Assembly (NCBI GenBank): GCA_963707275.1
Contig: CAVPPH010000001.1
Span: forward strand, 1,116,001 to 1,180,000
Direction of reading: 5' to 3'
Length of the DNA stretch: 64,000 bases
From: JACKBK01 sp963707275
GTDB lineage: Bacteria; Chloroflexota; Anaerolineae; JAAEKA01
Part shown: piece by piece, positions 39,626-50,562 of the stretch
Layout: the number at the start of each line of letters is the position of its first letter
Numbering within the stretch: position 1 is the stretch's first letter
The notes under the pieces: generated by a model
Databases searched by the model: none
The model's input: the letters and a program-made list of their open reading frames with translations, nothing else
What the model was told of the DNA's origin: nothing
Position numbers and translations under genes: made by a program

Positions 39626-41721
39626 ATGTTACCCGTGATACAAGAAGTAAACGACATGGTGTTCGTCCTGAACGAAACGATCGACCTCGCACCGGACAGG
39701 CTCAAGGACATGCTCTTCAAGATGCATCTCACACGCATCTTTGAAGATGCCGCCTTCCAGCAATACTCCCTTGGCAAAGTCCACGGCACCATGCATCTGT
39801 GCTCGGGGCAGGAGGCAGTGGCCGTTGGAGCGATCGCCGCGTTGCAGCCCGACGACCTGATCACATCCACTCATCGCGGCCACGGGCATGCCATCGCCAA
39901 GGGCCAGGACATCAACACGATGATGGCCGAGCTGCTGGCCAAGGAGACGGGCGTCTGCCGCGGCCGCGGCGGCTCCATGCACATGGCCGACCTGAACGTG
40001 GGCAGCCTGGGCGCCAACGGCGTCGTGTCGGGCGGCATCCCCCTGGCAGTGGGCGCGGGCCTGTCGATCCATCTGCGCGGAAGCGACCAGGTGTGCATGT
40101 GTTTCTTCGGCGATGGCGCTTCTAACGAGGGCGCCTTTCACGAGAGCATCAACATGGCCGCCGTCTGGAAGCTGCCGGTGGTCTTCCTGTGCGAGAACAA
40201 CCAGTACGGCATGTCGATGTCACTGGCGCGGGCCAATTCTTCGACCGACATCGCCGACCGCGCCATCGGCTACGGGATCCCCGGCGAGACGGTGGACGGC
40301 ATGGACCCGCTGGCGGTCTACGAAGCAGCCAGACCGCGCGGCGCAGCACGCCCGGTCTGGCCAGGGTCCGGTGCTGATCAACGCGCTGACCTATCGCTAT
40401 TTCGGCCACTCCAAGAGCGACAAGCAGCGCTACCGGACGAAGCAGGAAGTAGAGGCGTGGCGAGCCAGGGATCCGATCCCGGCCTTCGCCAACCGGCTGA
40501 TCGGTACCGGCATCATCAGCGAGGCCGAAGCGGCTGCGCTGGAAGCGCAGGCAGCCAAGGCTGTCGAGGACGCCATCGCCTGGGGCGACGCCGGCCCGGA
40601 GCCCGTCGTTGGAGCACCTGACCGACGATGTGTACGCCGATGAGCCGGCGGTGCTTGCTGCGCCGGATCGTGTTCTGCCGGCCTGGATCAAGACGGCATT
40701 CGGCCCGCAGACGCCCATCAACCCCGCACCGGGCACGCGCGAAATCAGCTATTCCGAAGCGCTGCGCGAAGCTATGGGCCAGGCGCTCAAGGCCGACGAC
40801 TCTGTCTATCTGATGGGTGAAGACATCGGCATCTACGGCGGCGCGTTCGGCGTCACCATGGGACTTGTCGAGGAGTTCGGCGAGGAGCGGGTGCGCGACA
40901 CGCCGATTTCGGAGAACGCCATCGTCGGCGCTGCCGTGGGCAGCGCGGTGGCAGGCATGCGACCCGTGGCCGAGATGCAGTTCATGGATTTCATCACGCT
41001 GGGCATGGAGCAACTGGTGCTGCAAGGCGCCAAGATCCGCTACATGTTCGGCGGCAAGGCCAGCGTGCCGATGGTGCTCAGAATGCCGGCCGGCTCAGGA
41101 ACCGGCGCGGCGGCGCAGCACTCGCAGAGCCTGGAGTCGTGGCTGGTCAACGTGCCGGGACTGAAAGTTGTCGCCCCTGCCACGCCCTACGAAGCCAAGG
41201 GCCTGCTGCTGGCGGCTATCGCCGACAACAACCCGGTGATGTTCGTCGAGAACAAACTGCTCTACAAGGTCAAGGGACCGGTCCCTGAGCAGCCCTACAT
41301 CGTCCCGCTGGGCACGGCTGCTGTCCGTCGTCCGGGCAAGGATCTCACCGTGGTCGCGACATCGATCATGGTCGTGCGCGCGCTGGAAGCAGCCCAGCAG
41401 TTGGCGCAGGAAGGCATCGAGCTGGAGGTGATCGACCTGCGCACGCTGAAACCGTACGACGACGCGACGATCATCGCGTCGGTGAAGCGAACCGGGCGGC
41501 TGCTGATGGTGCACGAGGCGCCGCTGATCGGCGGCTTCGGCGGCGAGATCGTCGCCATGATCGCGCAGAGCGAGGCGTTCGCCTACCTGGAAGCCCCGAT
41601 TGTGCGGCTGGGCGGCGCAGACGTGCCCATCCCCTACAATCCCCGGCTGGAGCGCGCGGCTGTCCCGCAGACCGAAGACATCGTAGCCGCTGCACGCCGC
41701 CTGGCGCGCACCGAGATCTAA
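39626..41721 (+). CDS. thiamine-dependent 2-oxo-acid/acetoin dehydrogenase E1, fused alpha and beta
   Basis: E1 decarboxylates a 2-oxo acid (or cleaves an acyloin) with thiamine diphosphate and passes the acyl group to E2 lipoate. The alpha part has HLCSGQEAVAVGAIAAL, THRGHGHAIAKG, RGRGGSMHM and the ThDP motif FFGDGASNEGAFHESINMAA ending CENNQYGMS. Shifts near 40335 and 40600 are +1. The beta part (EISYSEALREAMGQAL, MGEDIG, VRDTPISENAIVGAAVG, LEVIDLRTLKPYD) follows in the same frame as the restored alpha tail EHLTDDVYAD, with no stop between. It therefore reads as one protein of about 697 residues. The start may be ATG 39626 (after GGGAG) or 39656. No E3 gene is nearby. Confidence 0.87.
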
Positions 41722-41731
41722 GGAGACCTCC

Positions 41732-43139
41732 ATGCCGACCGCTGTCATCATGCCGAAATACGAGATGACCCAGGAGACCGGCACGGTCGGAACCTGGCTC
41801 AAGGCCGAAGGTGAGTTCGTGCACAAGGGCGAGGTGATTCTGGAGATCGAGACCGACAAGGTCAGCATGGACGTCGAATCGCCGGCTGACGGCACCCTGG
41901 TGGGCAATCTCGGCCGGGCCGGGCCAGGTGGTGCCCGTCGGCCAGACCATCGCCTACCTGCTGCGCGAGGGCGAGACATGGCCGCAGCAGGCCAGCGAGC
42001 CCGCGCAGACTCCGGCCGCAGCCGGCGCCCGCCGCCAAGACCGAGTCGCTCCGTCCAGCCCGCGGTAGCTGCCAGCCCCCTGGCAGCCCGGATGGCCAAC
42101 GATCTGGGAATCGACCTCAACGGCGTATCCGGCAGCGGGCCGCGCGGCAAGGTAACCCGCAAGGACATCGAGAACCACATCCAGGCCGCTGCGCCCGCAA
42201 CCAGCGACGATGACAAGCTGCGCGCGGTTCCGGCAGCCCGCCGGCTGGCGCGCGAGCTGGGGATTGACTTGCAGCAGGTTCACGGCACGGGGCCGCAGGG
42301 CAGAATCCAGTCGGCCGACGTACGGCGCCTTTGCAGCGCAGCGCGACCAGGTCGCCGCAGCCGCGCCGACCGCACCAGCGCCCGCCCAGCCGCCTTCCGA
42401 CACGGCCACCGAAGCGCAGCCGGTTGCCTCCCTTGCTGGCGCGCCGGCCGTGCGCCGCATGGTTCCCCTGACCAGCATCCGCCGCACCATCGCCGAGCGC
42501 ATGATCGCCAGCGTGCGCGAGGCGCCGCAGTTCACCGTCAGCGTCGATGCCGACATGACCCGCTCGCTGGCCATCGTGGAGGACCTGAAGGCTGGCATCG
42601 CAGCGGACCAGCCGCGCATCACCCTGACAACCCTGCTGATCCGCGCCTGCGCCTGGTCGCTGGCCCGTCACCCGGAGGCCAACAGCGCCTTCCTGGACGG
42701 CCAGATCGCAGAATGGGACGAGGTGAACGTCGGCGTCGCGACAGCCATCGATGCCGGGCTGATCGTGTCGGTGATACGCGGAGCGGACAAGTTGGGAATG
42801 CGCGCCATCGCGGCGCAACTGGTCGAATTGACCGGGCGAGCGCGCGAGGGGCGGCTCAAGCTGGAAGACCTGCAAGGCGGCACGTTCACCCTTTCCAACC
42901 TGGGAATGTTCGGCATCGACCGCTTCACGGCGATCCTGAACCCGCCGCAGGCAGCCATCCTGGCAGTGGGCCGGACTGCCAAACGGCCTGTGGTGGTCGA
43001 CGACGACCGGCTGGAGGTGCGACCGGTGGCCACGCTGACCCTGACGGCGGATCATCGCGTGCTGGACGGCGCATCGGCTGCCAGGTTCCTGGCGACGATC
43101 CAGACAGCCCTGGAACATCCAGGCATAATGATGGAATAG
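41732..43139 (+). CDS. dihydrolipoamide acyltransferase E2 with two subunit-binding motifs (frameshifted)
   Basis: E2 forms the core of the complex and carries lipoate. The N-terminal lipoyl domain (MPTAVIMPKYEMTQETGTVG) has the lipoyl lysine in EIETDKVSMDVES. Two peripheral-subunit-binding motifs follow: ARMANDLGIDLNGVSGSGPRGKVTRKDI and RRLARELGIDLQQVHGTGPQGRI. Most E2 proteins have one. The catalytic domain starts VPLTSIRRTIAERM and ends with the active site LTADHRVLDGASAARF. Shifts near 41925, 42030 and 42330 break it. It starts 10 bp after E1, preceded by AAGGAG. The lipoyl and catalytic domains resemble acetoin and pyruvate dehydrogenase E2. Confidence 0.9.
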
Positions 43140-43178
43140 GAAAGGAAGCAATCACATGTTCATTACAGGAGAAACCTC

Positions 43179-43884
43179 ATGAGTTCTGTCCCTCTGCTGC
43201 AATGCGCGATGGACTATATCTCACTGCCGCCAGCCATGGCGATGTCCTTGAAGGTGGCGCCAGAAGTGGACATCATCGAGATCGGCACGCCCGCTGTGCA
43301 AGGCCGCCGGCCTGCAGGCGATCCAGTTCATCCGCGAGATCCTGCCGGACAAGCTGATCCTGGCAGACTTCAAGACCCCGGACGTGGGTGGACTGGAAGC
43401 CAAGATGGCCTTCGACGCCGGCGCCGACATGATGACCGTCATCGGCGGCGCGCCGCTGGCCACCGTCGAATCGGCGCTGGACGCGGCCCGGGCCGCCGGC
43501 AAGGAAATGCTGATGGAACTGACCGGCGTGCGCGACATCCTGGCACGGGCCAGCGAATGGCGAGCCATCGGCGTCGAGCGCATGGTCTACCACCGGGGCT
43601 GGGACGAGCAGGCTTATAACCGTCAGTGGGTGGACGAGGATCGGGCCACAATCCGGCAGCTCATCGATATGGGCTTCAAGGTGACGGTGACGGGCGGCAT
43701 CACCAGGGAAACGCTGGGCTTCTTCCAGCCGCTGGATGTGTCGATAGTGATCTGCGGTCGAGGCATTCGAGAGGCATCAGACCCGCTCCAGGCGGCCCGC
43801 GAGTTCCGCCGCGAGATGGAAACGCTTTGGGGACGCGATCGCGTTCTCCAGACACAACAACGGGAGGTTGTTACTCATGGCTGA
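43179..43884 (+). CDS. 3-keto-L-gulonate-6-phosphate decarboxylase-like (OMPDC superfamily)
   Basis: A (beta/alpha)8 enzyme of the orotidine-monophosphate decarboxylase superfamily, in the branch with UlaD/SgbH and hexulose-6-phosphate synthase. The N-terminus MSSVPLLQCAMDYISLPPAM and EVDIIEIGTP is followed, after a +1 shift near 43305, by LCKAAGLQAIQFIREILPDK. The key DxKTxD motif is LADFKTPDVG. GADMMTVIGGAP, the MVYHRGWDEQ loop (the HR pair seen in UlaD) and VTVTGGIT complete the barrel. UlaD would convert 3-keto-L-gulonate-6-P to L-xylulose-5-P and CO2. UlaE- and UlaF-like genes downstream support this. It overlaps the SDR gene by 8 bp. Confidence 0.82.
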
Positions 43885-44629
43885 GTCTTTGAATGGCAAG
43901 GTAGCGGTGATCAGCGGCGTAGGATCCGGCTTCGGAAAGGCCACCGCAGAATTGTTCGCCCAGATCGACCAGGTGAACCTCGTTCTGATCGACCGCAACG
44001 AGACGGCCCTCAAGGCCACGGCCGACGTGTGCAGAGGCGTATGGTTCAGAGGTCATCGCCCTCGCGGGCGATGTGACCCACCTCGGAGACCTTCGAGCGT
44101 GCCTACACGGAGACGATCAACGCCTTCGGCAAGGTTGATTTCCTCATCAACTACGCAGGCGGCGCGCTCAAGGTGGCGCCGATCGAGGAGATGGATGACG
44201 ACATCAATCGCCTCATCATCGATCTGAACCTGACCAGTGCGATCATGAGCTGCCGGACATTCACCCCACAGTTCAAGAAGCAGGGGTACGGCAAGATCAT
44301 CAATGTATCCAGCGCCTGTGACCGCCGTTCGTGGCCAGGATGGTCGGTTTACTCGGCAGCCAAGGCCGGCGTCAACGCCTTCACCAAGTGCCTGTACACA
44401 GAGCTACGCCCCCACGGCATCGCCGTCACGCTGCTGGTGCCGGGCGGATCCAACACCGGCTTCCAGGCAGCAGCAACCGGCGTTGACAAGTTCGAGTGGG
44501 ACGAGGAATTGGCAGTGCGCCCTGAGCACTTCGCCGACATGGTTTACCAGACCTGCGCGCTCGACCCGGGGAGGATGCGTTTCCGAGCTGCTCGTTTACG
44601 GACTGGCGCAAGACGTCAGCGGCTTCTAA
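43877..44629 (+). CDS. short-chain dehydrogenase/reductase (frameshifted)
   Basis: A classical SDR that oxidises or reduces a polyol or keto group with NAD(P). The nucleotide motif is VAVISGVGSGFGKATAELF. The Asp after the second strand (LVLIDRNE) suggests NAD. NYAGGALK replaces NNAG, the catalytic Ser is in IINVSSA, and YSAAKAG holds the Tyr and Lys. Three +1 shifts near 44045, 44085 and 44570 interrupt it, and the restored end is VSELLVYGLAQDVSGF at 44629. Length is about 250 residues. Position in the cluster suggests it oxidises the imported sugar acid or alcohol, or a cluster intermediate. Confidence 0.87.
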
Positions 44630-44773
44630 CCCCTGCGCAACCCGCAACCCACTGTCCTCAGGAGGTGCAAAGGTACCGAAATCGAACCCCAAGCTCAAGC
44701 TGTGTCGTAACAGAACCATCCAACCAGGTATTCACTCTTTGGTGCTCTCCAAAAGGAGAGAGGAGAATTTCAG

Positions 44774-45874
44774 ATGAACAAGCGTCTGTTCACGATGTTG
44801 GCACTGCTGGTACTCACCAGCCTCGTATTGTCGGCCTGCGGCGCCGCTGCTACGCCCGCACCGCAAGCCCCCGCTGCAGAGGCGCCTGCGGCAGAAGCAC
44901 CCGCTTCTGAACCCGCCTCTGGTAACACACCGAAGAAGATCGCCTTCTTTGTATCGGACATGAGCAACGTCTTCCACCAGGGACAGTTCACCGAGGCGAA
45001 GAAGTACGCCAAGGAGAAGTACGGCGCCGAAGTGTTTGCGTTCGATGGCAAGTCGGATTCGGCGACCATGACCCAGAACGTGGACCAGATCCTGGCGCAG
45101 GGCATGGATGCAGCCACCCTGCACATCTGGGACTATGAGACCGTCAAGCCCGCTGTGCAGGAAGCCCTCGACAAAGGGCATCGTCATGACCTCGTTCTTC
45201 AGCCCACTGGGCGACAGCGGTCTCCCGACTGCCCGCAGCGACGAAGCCGGCATCTCCTACGAGATGGGTGTGGAGATGGCCACCCAGTGGAAGGCTGCCC
45301 ATCCCGACACACCGATCGTGATGGCCGCAGTTGGGCTGGCCCAACCACACCGAGGTCAAGTCCGGGCGTACCGATCCCTGGGTGCAGGGCGTCCTCTCAG
45401 TCGATCCCACCGCCACCGACCTGGGCTGCCTGGATGCCAGCAAAGGTCCCGACACTGCCAAGCAGATCATCCTCGACCTGGTCACCCAGCACCCTGAGGT
45501 CAACCTGATCTACTCCGAAGCCTCCAACCTGACCGTCGGCACCATGGCTGCCCTGGCCCAGGCTGGCCGCGGCAAGATGGAAGACGGCAAGCCGCTGACC
45601 GAGATCGTCGCCAGCGTCGACTTCGACGAAGTCGAGATGAAGCAGGTCTACGATCCCAACAGCTCGCTCAAGCTCTCGATGGGCCTCCCGCCCATCGAGA
45701 CCGGCCGCGGCCGCATCGACCTGATCATGGATGTCGCCTCCGGCAAGGTCGCTCCGACCAGCCAGCCGGCCGAGGAGTTCTTCTACAAGGCCTACAACGT
45801 CTCCTACTGGACCATGCCCGAGGCCGACGCTGCGGAACTGGCTCAACACTCAGTTCGGCACCAACATCAAGTAA
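44774..45874 (+). CDS. sugar-binding lipoprotein, RbsB/LsrB-like (frameshifted)
   Basis: The solute-binding protein of the ABC importer. The signal peptide ends in a lipobox (LVLSACGAAA), followed by an Ala/Pro/Glu linker (residues about 24-50) and a type I periplasmic binding fold: KKIAFFVSDMSNVFHQGQFTEAKKYAKEKYG, DQILAQGMDAATLHIWDYE, DEAGISYEMGVEMATQWKA, and VNLIYSEASNLTVGTMAAL. Shifts near 45178 and 45337 are each one extra G, and a third near 45838 leads to the end LNTQFGTNIK at 45874. About 365 residues. A hairpin follows it. The gene is preceded by a strong GGAGAGGAG ribosome-binding region. Confidence 0.9.
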
Positions 45875-45906
45875 CAACCAGATACGGCATATCGAGAAGC
45901 TGGTAT

Positions 45907-45945
45907 CCTGGACGGGAGCCGGGCATGTGCCCGCTCCCGTCCAGG
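45907..45945 (+). promoter_or_regulatory. stem-loop between the binding-protein and ATPase genes
   Basis: CCTGGACGGGAGC plus GGGC pairs with GCCC plus GCTCCCGTCCAGG around ATGT with one bulged C. No T-run follows. Such hairpins after binding-protein genes often protect the upstream mRNA and reduce downstream expression. Confidence 0.6.
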
Positions 45946-45961
45946 ACCAAGGAGCGGGTCT

Positions 45962-47454
45962 ATGCAACCGACTGAGAACGTGCTGGAGATCAGAGATCTC
46001 GTCAAGGATTTCCCCGGCGTGCGCGCGGTCAACGATGTCAGCTTCGATATCAAGCGCAGCACCGTTCACTGCCTGGTGGGCGAAAACGGCGCCGGGAAAT
46101 CCACGCTGATCAAGATGCTGACCGGCGCCTACGCCCGAACCAGCGGCAGGATCCTTCTGAACGGCGAGGAGTATAGCCCGCGCAGCACTCGGGATGCACG
46201 GCAGCGAGGCATCAGCACCCTGTTTCAGGAACTCAACGTTGTCGACCAACTCACGGTCGAGGAAAACCTGACGCTGGGAATGGAAGATACGATCCTTCGG
46301 GTTTCTGCGCAAGACCGACAAGATCAACAAGATGGTCAGCGTGATGAACAGCATCGAGCCCTCCATCAAGCCACGGCAACAGGTCTCAACCCTGAGTGTG
46401 GCGCAGAAGCAGATCGTGGAGATCGCCAAGGCAGTCGCCACGGAGTCCAACATCATCATCATGGACGAGCCGACGGCAGCCATCTCGGAGAGCGAAATCG
46501 CCCGCCTGTTCAGCATCATCAGGGGCCTGCGCGAGAACAACGTCACTGTCATCTACATCTCCCACCGGCTGGATGAGATCTTCGAGCTCGGCGACTACGT
46601 GACGGTCATGCGCGACGGCAAGCACATCGACACCAAACCTGTCGCCGCAGATACAAGACCGGTCGGAATTGATCAGGATGATGATCGGCAAAACCGTGTT
46701 TGAACAGTATACGCCCCGGACTTCAGAGGCGCAGGCGCCCACCCTTCAGGTCAAACATCTGTCCAACCATAAGTTGAATGATGTGTCCTTCGACGTGCAT
46801 GACGGCGAAATCGTCGGCTTCTACGGACTGGTCGGCGCCGGGAAAACTGAGCTGGCGCGCGCCATTTACGGCGTCGATCCTTACGAAGGCGAGATCATCT
46901 TCAAGGGCAGCAAGCTACAGCCTGCTCCCGACAAGGCAATCGCCGCGGGCATCGCGCTGGTGCCAGAGGAACGCCGCTCTCAGGGGCTGTTCACCATCCT
47001 GACCATCCGGGCCAACGTGCCGGTCATGAACATGAAGAAGATCTCCCGGAGTGGATTCATCGACGCTGCTCATGAGAAGAACGTGGCGGAAGAGTATATC
47101 GAAAAACTACGGATCGTCACCAGCAGCATGGAGAAGGAAGCGGCGCAGCTCTCCGGTGGCAATCAGCAGAAGGTAGTCCTCTCCAAGTGTCTGTTTGCAG
47201 ACGCCGACCTGCTGATGCTGGACGAGCCAACCCGCGGCGTGGATGTCGGCGCAAAGAGCGAAATCTACGCCATCATTCGCCAGCTCTCCGCTGAGGGCAA
47301 GTCCATTCTGATCTTTTCCTCCGAACTGCCGGAGATCGTCAACCTTTGCGACACCATTTGCCTGCTCTACGATGGAAGCATGAAGGCAGTGATGCAAAAT
47401 GGCCCGGAGATTGACAGCGAGCAAATCCTCCATATTGTCACAGGTGGAGCATGA
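45962..47454 (+). CDS. sugar ABC transporter ATPase, RbsA-like with two nucleotide-binding domains (frameshifted)
   Basis: This ATPase powers the importer. Domain 1 has Walker A GENGAGKST, the signature LSVAQKQIVEIAKAV and Walker B IIIMDEPTAAI. Domain 2 has GLVGAGKTE, LSGGNQQKVVLSKCL and LLMLDEPTRGV. Two +1 shifts (near 46305 and 46665) divide it. The restored length is about 495 residues, normal for RbsA/XylG/LsrA. The Walker A of domain 2 ends KTE, the usual variant in this family and often inactive. Its stop overlaps the first permease start (ATGA). Confidence 0.95.
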
Positions 47455-48479
47455 ACGTGAACACGAAACTTATGCAGAAGAAGCCCGTCGGCAGTAGGAT
47501 GAGCAACGAGACGTTCATCACCCTGTTCATGATCGGCATGCTGGCCCTCGTTTTCTCAGTGGCCGTACTCGCGGTGCCGAACTTCTACCTGCCGCAGAAC
47601 ATTCTCAACCTGCTGTCGAACAATTGGTTTGTTGTGATCATCGGGATCGGGGTCACGTTTCTGCTGGTCACGGGCAATTTCGACATGTCGGTCGGCGGCG
47701 TCATCGCATTGACCGGCGTGCTCTCGGTGTACTTCAGTCAGGCCGCTAACGTCTCCGCGAACCCACTGGCCAACGGTCTCGGCCTGCCCTACGGTGTCGC
47801 GATTGTACTGGCGCTGCTGTGCGCGATGGGGGTTGGAGGCGTCAACGCCTTCTTCGTCGCCCGCCTGAAGGTGCCGTCCATCATCGTCACGCTGGGTACG
47901 ATGATGCTGGCTCGCGGCATCGCCCAGGTAATCACCCAGGGCGCGCAGAGGAACACCAGCCTGCCCGACGTGTTCGGTGTGATCGGAACGATGGCCATTC
48001 CGGCCACGACGATCAAGCTCTCGGTGGTAGCTATGCTCATCCTGGTCTTCATCGCCTTCATCTTCGAAAAGAAGACGGTGCCGGGAAGACGCACGTACCT
48101 CATCGGCGCAAACTCTGAGGCGGCGCGGCTGTCAGGCGTCAAGGTGACCAGACATCTCACGGCCCTCTTCATCCTCAGCGCCCTGCTGGCCGGCATCACC
48201 GGTATCTTGCTGGCATCGGAGTTCAAGGCGGGCGTGTCGAACCGGGCGATGGGATACGAGTTCGATGCGCTGGTGGTAGCCTTGCTGGGAGGTGTCAGCA
48301 TCAACGGCGGGCGCGGCTCCGTGCTGGGCATGTTCATCGGCGCCATCATCCTCTCGGTGGTGACGTCGGCATCGACCGGACTGTTGCTGTCGCCTGACTG
48401 GCAGTTCATCCTGAAGGGTGTGGTGACCTTCATTGCGATTCTCGCCCAGCGGTTCGCGCTGGAACGCAGGACGAGCTAA
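47451..48479 (+). CDS. sugar ABC transporter permease 1, RbsC-like
   Basis: An intact 342-residue permease with eight to ten transmembrane helices. Typical ribose-family motifs are GVTFLLVTGNFDMSVGGVIALTG, AFFVARLKVPSIIVTLGTMMLARGIAQ, YLIGANSEAARLSGVKVTRH and ALLGGVSINGGRGSVLGMFIGAIILSVV. It differs clearly from the second permease downstream, so the channel is probably a heterodimer, as in the LsrC/LsrD pair. It is translationally coupled to the ATPase gene. Confidence 0.95.
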   Translation: MNVNTKLMQKKPVGSRMSNETFITLFMIGMLALVFSVAVLAVPNFYLPQNILNLLSNNWFVVIIGIGVTFLLVTGNFDMSVGGVIALTGVLSVYFSQAANVSANPLANGLGLPYGVAIVLALLCAMGVGGVNAFFVARLKVPSIIVTLGTMMLARGIAQVITQGAQRNTSLPDVFGVIGTMAIPATTIKLSVVAMLILVFIAFIFEKKTVPGRRTYLIGANSEAARLSGVKVTRHLTALFILSALLAGITGILLASEFKAGVSNRAMGYEFDALVVALLGGVSINGGRGSVLGMFIGAIILSVVTSASTGLLLSPDWQFILKGVVTFIAILAQRFALERRTS

Positions 48480-48496
48480 GAGAGGAACCAGTTGCC

Positions 48497-49535
48497 ATGA
48501 GCAGCTCAAGCCATCAGCCAACGCAGGTCTCGTCGGACAGGTCGCACGACCTGCGAGCGACGATCAAGAAGTTCTACATCTACGTCGTATTGCTCCTGAT
48601 CGTCGCTGTGTTCAGCGTGGTCAAGTTGGGCGAAGTCGAAATGTTCGGCCGCGGACATTTCCTCAGCCCGGACAGTATCATCAATTTGCTGCGCTCAGCA
48701 GTGCCTATCATGACAGTCAGCGGCGCCTTCACACTACTGATGATCTCCGGCTATATCGATCTCTCAGTTGGAAGCGCGATGAGCCTGACCGCCGTGGTGT
48801 TTGCTTTGATGGTTCTGAACGGCGTGACCTTTGTCCCCGCAATTCTGGTAACCCTGGTTCTGGGGGTTTTTCTGGGGACGATCAACGGCTTCCTGGTCAT
48901 GCGGCTGCGCATCACTCCTGTGATCGCGACCCTTGTCACTTTGCTTGTCTTACAAGGGAGTGGCCCTGCTGATCGTCCCGAATGGTCTGTCAGCCATCAA
49001 GAGCAGCGCGGACAAAACAATGCCTGGCTGGATCAACAACTATGCCCGTCAGGATGTCTTTCTCGGCCTGCCGCTGGCGTTCTTCGTGGCGCTGGCGTTG
49101 ATCGCGCTCCTTGTCATCGTGCAGCGCAAGACGATCCTGGGAAAATACGCTGCAGCCGTCGGTGGCAACCGGACCGCGGCAGAGCTGTCGGGCATCAGCG
49201 CTGTCAAGGTCGTGTGGCTATTGTACATCCTCGTCGGCGTTTTCGCGGCGCTGGCAGGGGTTGCACGGGCCAGCTACATGTCGGTGGGCGACCCGCTGTC
49301 GGGCGACAACATGGAAGTTGCCTGCATCATCGCCGTGTTGCTGGGAGGCACCGCCTTCGCCGGCGGCGAGGGTTCGGTTGCCAAGACGATGATCGGCGCG
49401 CTCATCATCATGTGCGTCACAACTGGCCTGATGACCGTGATTCCGTCCTACTGGCAGACGGTCGCCACCGGCACCGTGCTGCTGGCGGCGGTCGTCCTCA
49501 ACCACCTGCTGGTGCGGGAGAAGGTCAATGCCTAG
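48497..49535 (+). CDS. sugar ABC transporter permease 2, RbsC-like (frameshifted)
   Basis: The second, divergent permease of the importer. It has a longer cytoplasmic start (MSSSSHQPTQVSSDRSHDLRA), then YIYVVLLLIVAVFSVVKLG, VSGAFTLLMISGYIDLSVGSAMSLT and GVFLGTINGFLVMRLRITPVIATL. One extra G near 48955 shifts the frame, and the second half continues GVALLIVPNGLSAI, KYAAAVGGNRTAAELSGISA and AVLLGGTAFAGGEGSVAKTMIGALII. The restored length is about 345 residues. It starts 17 bp after permease 1. Confidence 0.93.
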
Positions 49536-49569
49536 CAGCGGCCGGACTGCCGCTCAAGGAGTGTCCGCG

Positions 49570-50554
49570 ATGCCAGTGCAAGAAAGTGTCATTTTGGATC
49601 CGAAGACAGCAAGCGACTCAGGAACAGCCAGCGCCCCCTTGCCGCCACGCCGCACCAGCAAGCCTGCTGCGGATGCAGCGAGACAAGCGGTTGCCACAAT
49701 GCCGGTTGGCCTCTACGAGAAAGCGCTGCCGGCGTCCTGGTCGTGGGACCAGCGGCTGGCAGCGGCGGCGGCGACGGGCTATGACTTCGTGGAGATCTCG
49801 ATCGATGAGAGCTTCGAACGCCTGGACCGGCTATGCTGGCCGGAGGCCGCCAGAGCAGATCTTCGGCGCAGCATCGCGGCTACCGGCGTTCCCATTTTCA
49901 GTATGTGCCTCAGCGGACATCGCAAGTATCCGCTGGGCAGCAGGTCGCCCGAAGTGCGTGCACAGGCCAACGACATCATGCGCCGCGCGATCGAATTCTC
50001 AGCGGATATTGGCATCCGCATCGTCCAGGTCGCCGGCTACGATGTCTTCTATGAAGAAAGCGACGACGACACGGTAGCCCACTTCCTGGAGGGCCTGCAC
50101 CAGGCCGCAGAGCTGGCCAGCCAGGCGGGCGTGATGCTGGCGTTGGAAAACGTGGACACACCGTTGACCAAATCGATGGCACGTTGTATGGAGATCGTCC
50201 GGCAGATTGACTCCTTGTGGTTCCAGATCTACCCGGACATGGCCAACGCGGCCGCCGCGGGCTACGATCCGGTAACTGACCTGGCGACCTGTAACGGCCA
50301 TCTGGTCGCGCTGCATGTGAAAGATGGATTGCCCGGAGTAATCCGCGAGTGCCCTTTGGAACGGGCATTGTGCCGTTCGAGCGGGTGTTCCGGGCGCTGG
50401 CGGCTATGGGCTACTGCGGGCCGTTGGTAGTTGAAATGTGGGCCGACCCGGATGGCGGCGATCCCGAGACAACGGTCCGCTCTGCCCGCCAGTTCGTGGC
50501 CGATCTGATCACACTTGCCTGGCCGGCGCTGGCCGGCGAAAAGAAAGCACTTAG
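49570..50554 (+). CDS. L-xylulose/L-ribulose-5-phosphate 3-epimerase-like (UlaE/SgbU family, frameshifted)
   Basis: A TIM-barrel epimerase. The core starts MPVGLYEKALPASWSWDQRLAAAAATGYDFVEISIDES, nearly the family hallmark of UlaE. Then come SMCLSGHRKYPLGS, IRIVQVAGYDVFYEE, LALENVDTP (metal Glu), YPDMANAAA and VALHVKDG (His). A shift near 50350 leads to VPFGTGIVPFERVFRALAAMGYCGPLVVEMW. ATG 49570 follows AAGGAG by 8 nt and gives a 43-residue, low-complexity N-terminal extension not seen in UlaE. The end is uncertain: a second shift would stop it at TAG 50552-50554, otherwise it would run 100 bp into the next gene. Confidence 0.85.
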
Positions 50555-50562
50555 GAGCAATC

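Noticed and set aside
41732..43357. Reading the E2 gene as ending at 43357
   Set aside because: The tail of that frame is Arg/Gly-rich noise. The DHRVLDG catalytic motif and natural end at 43139 lie in another frame.
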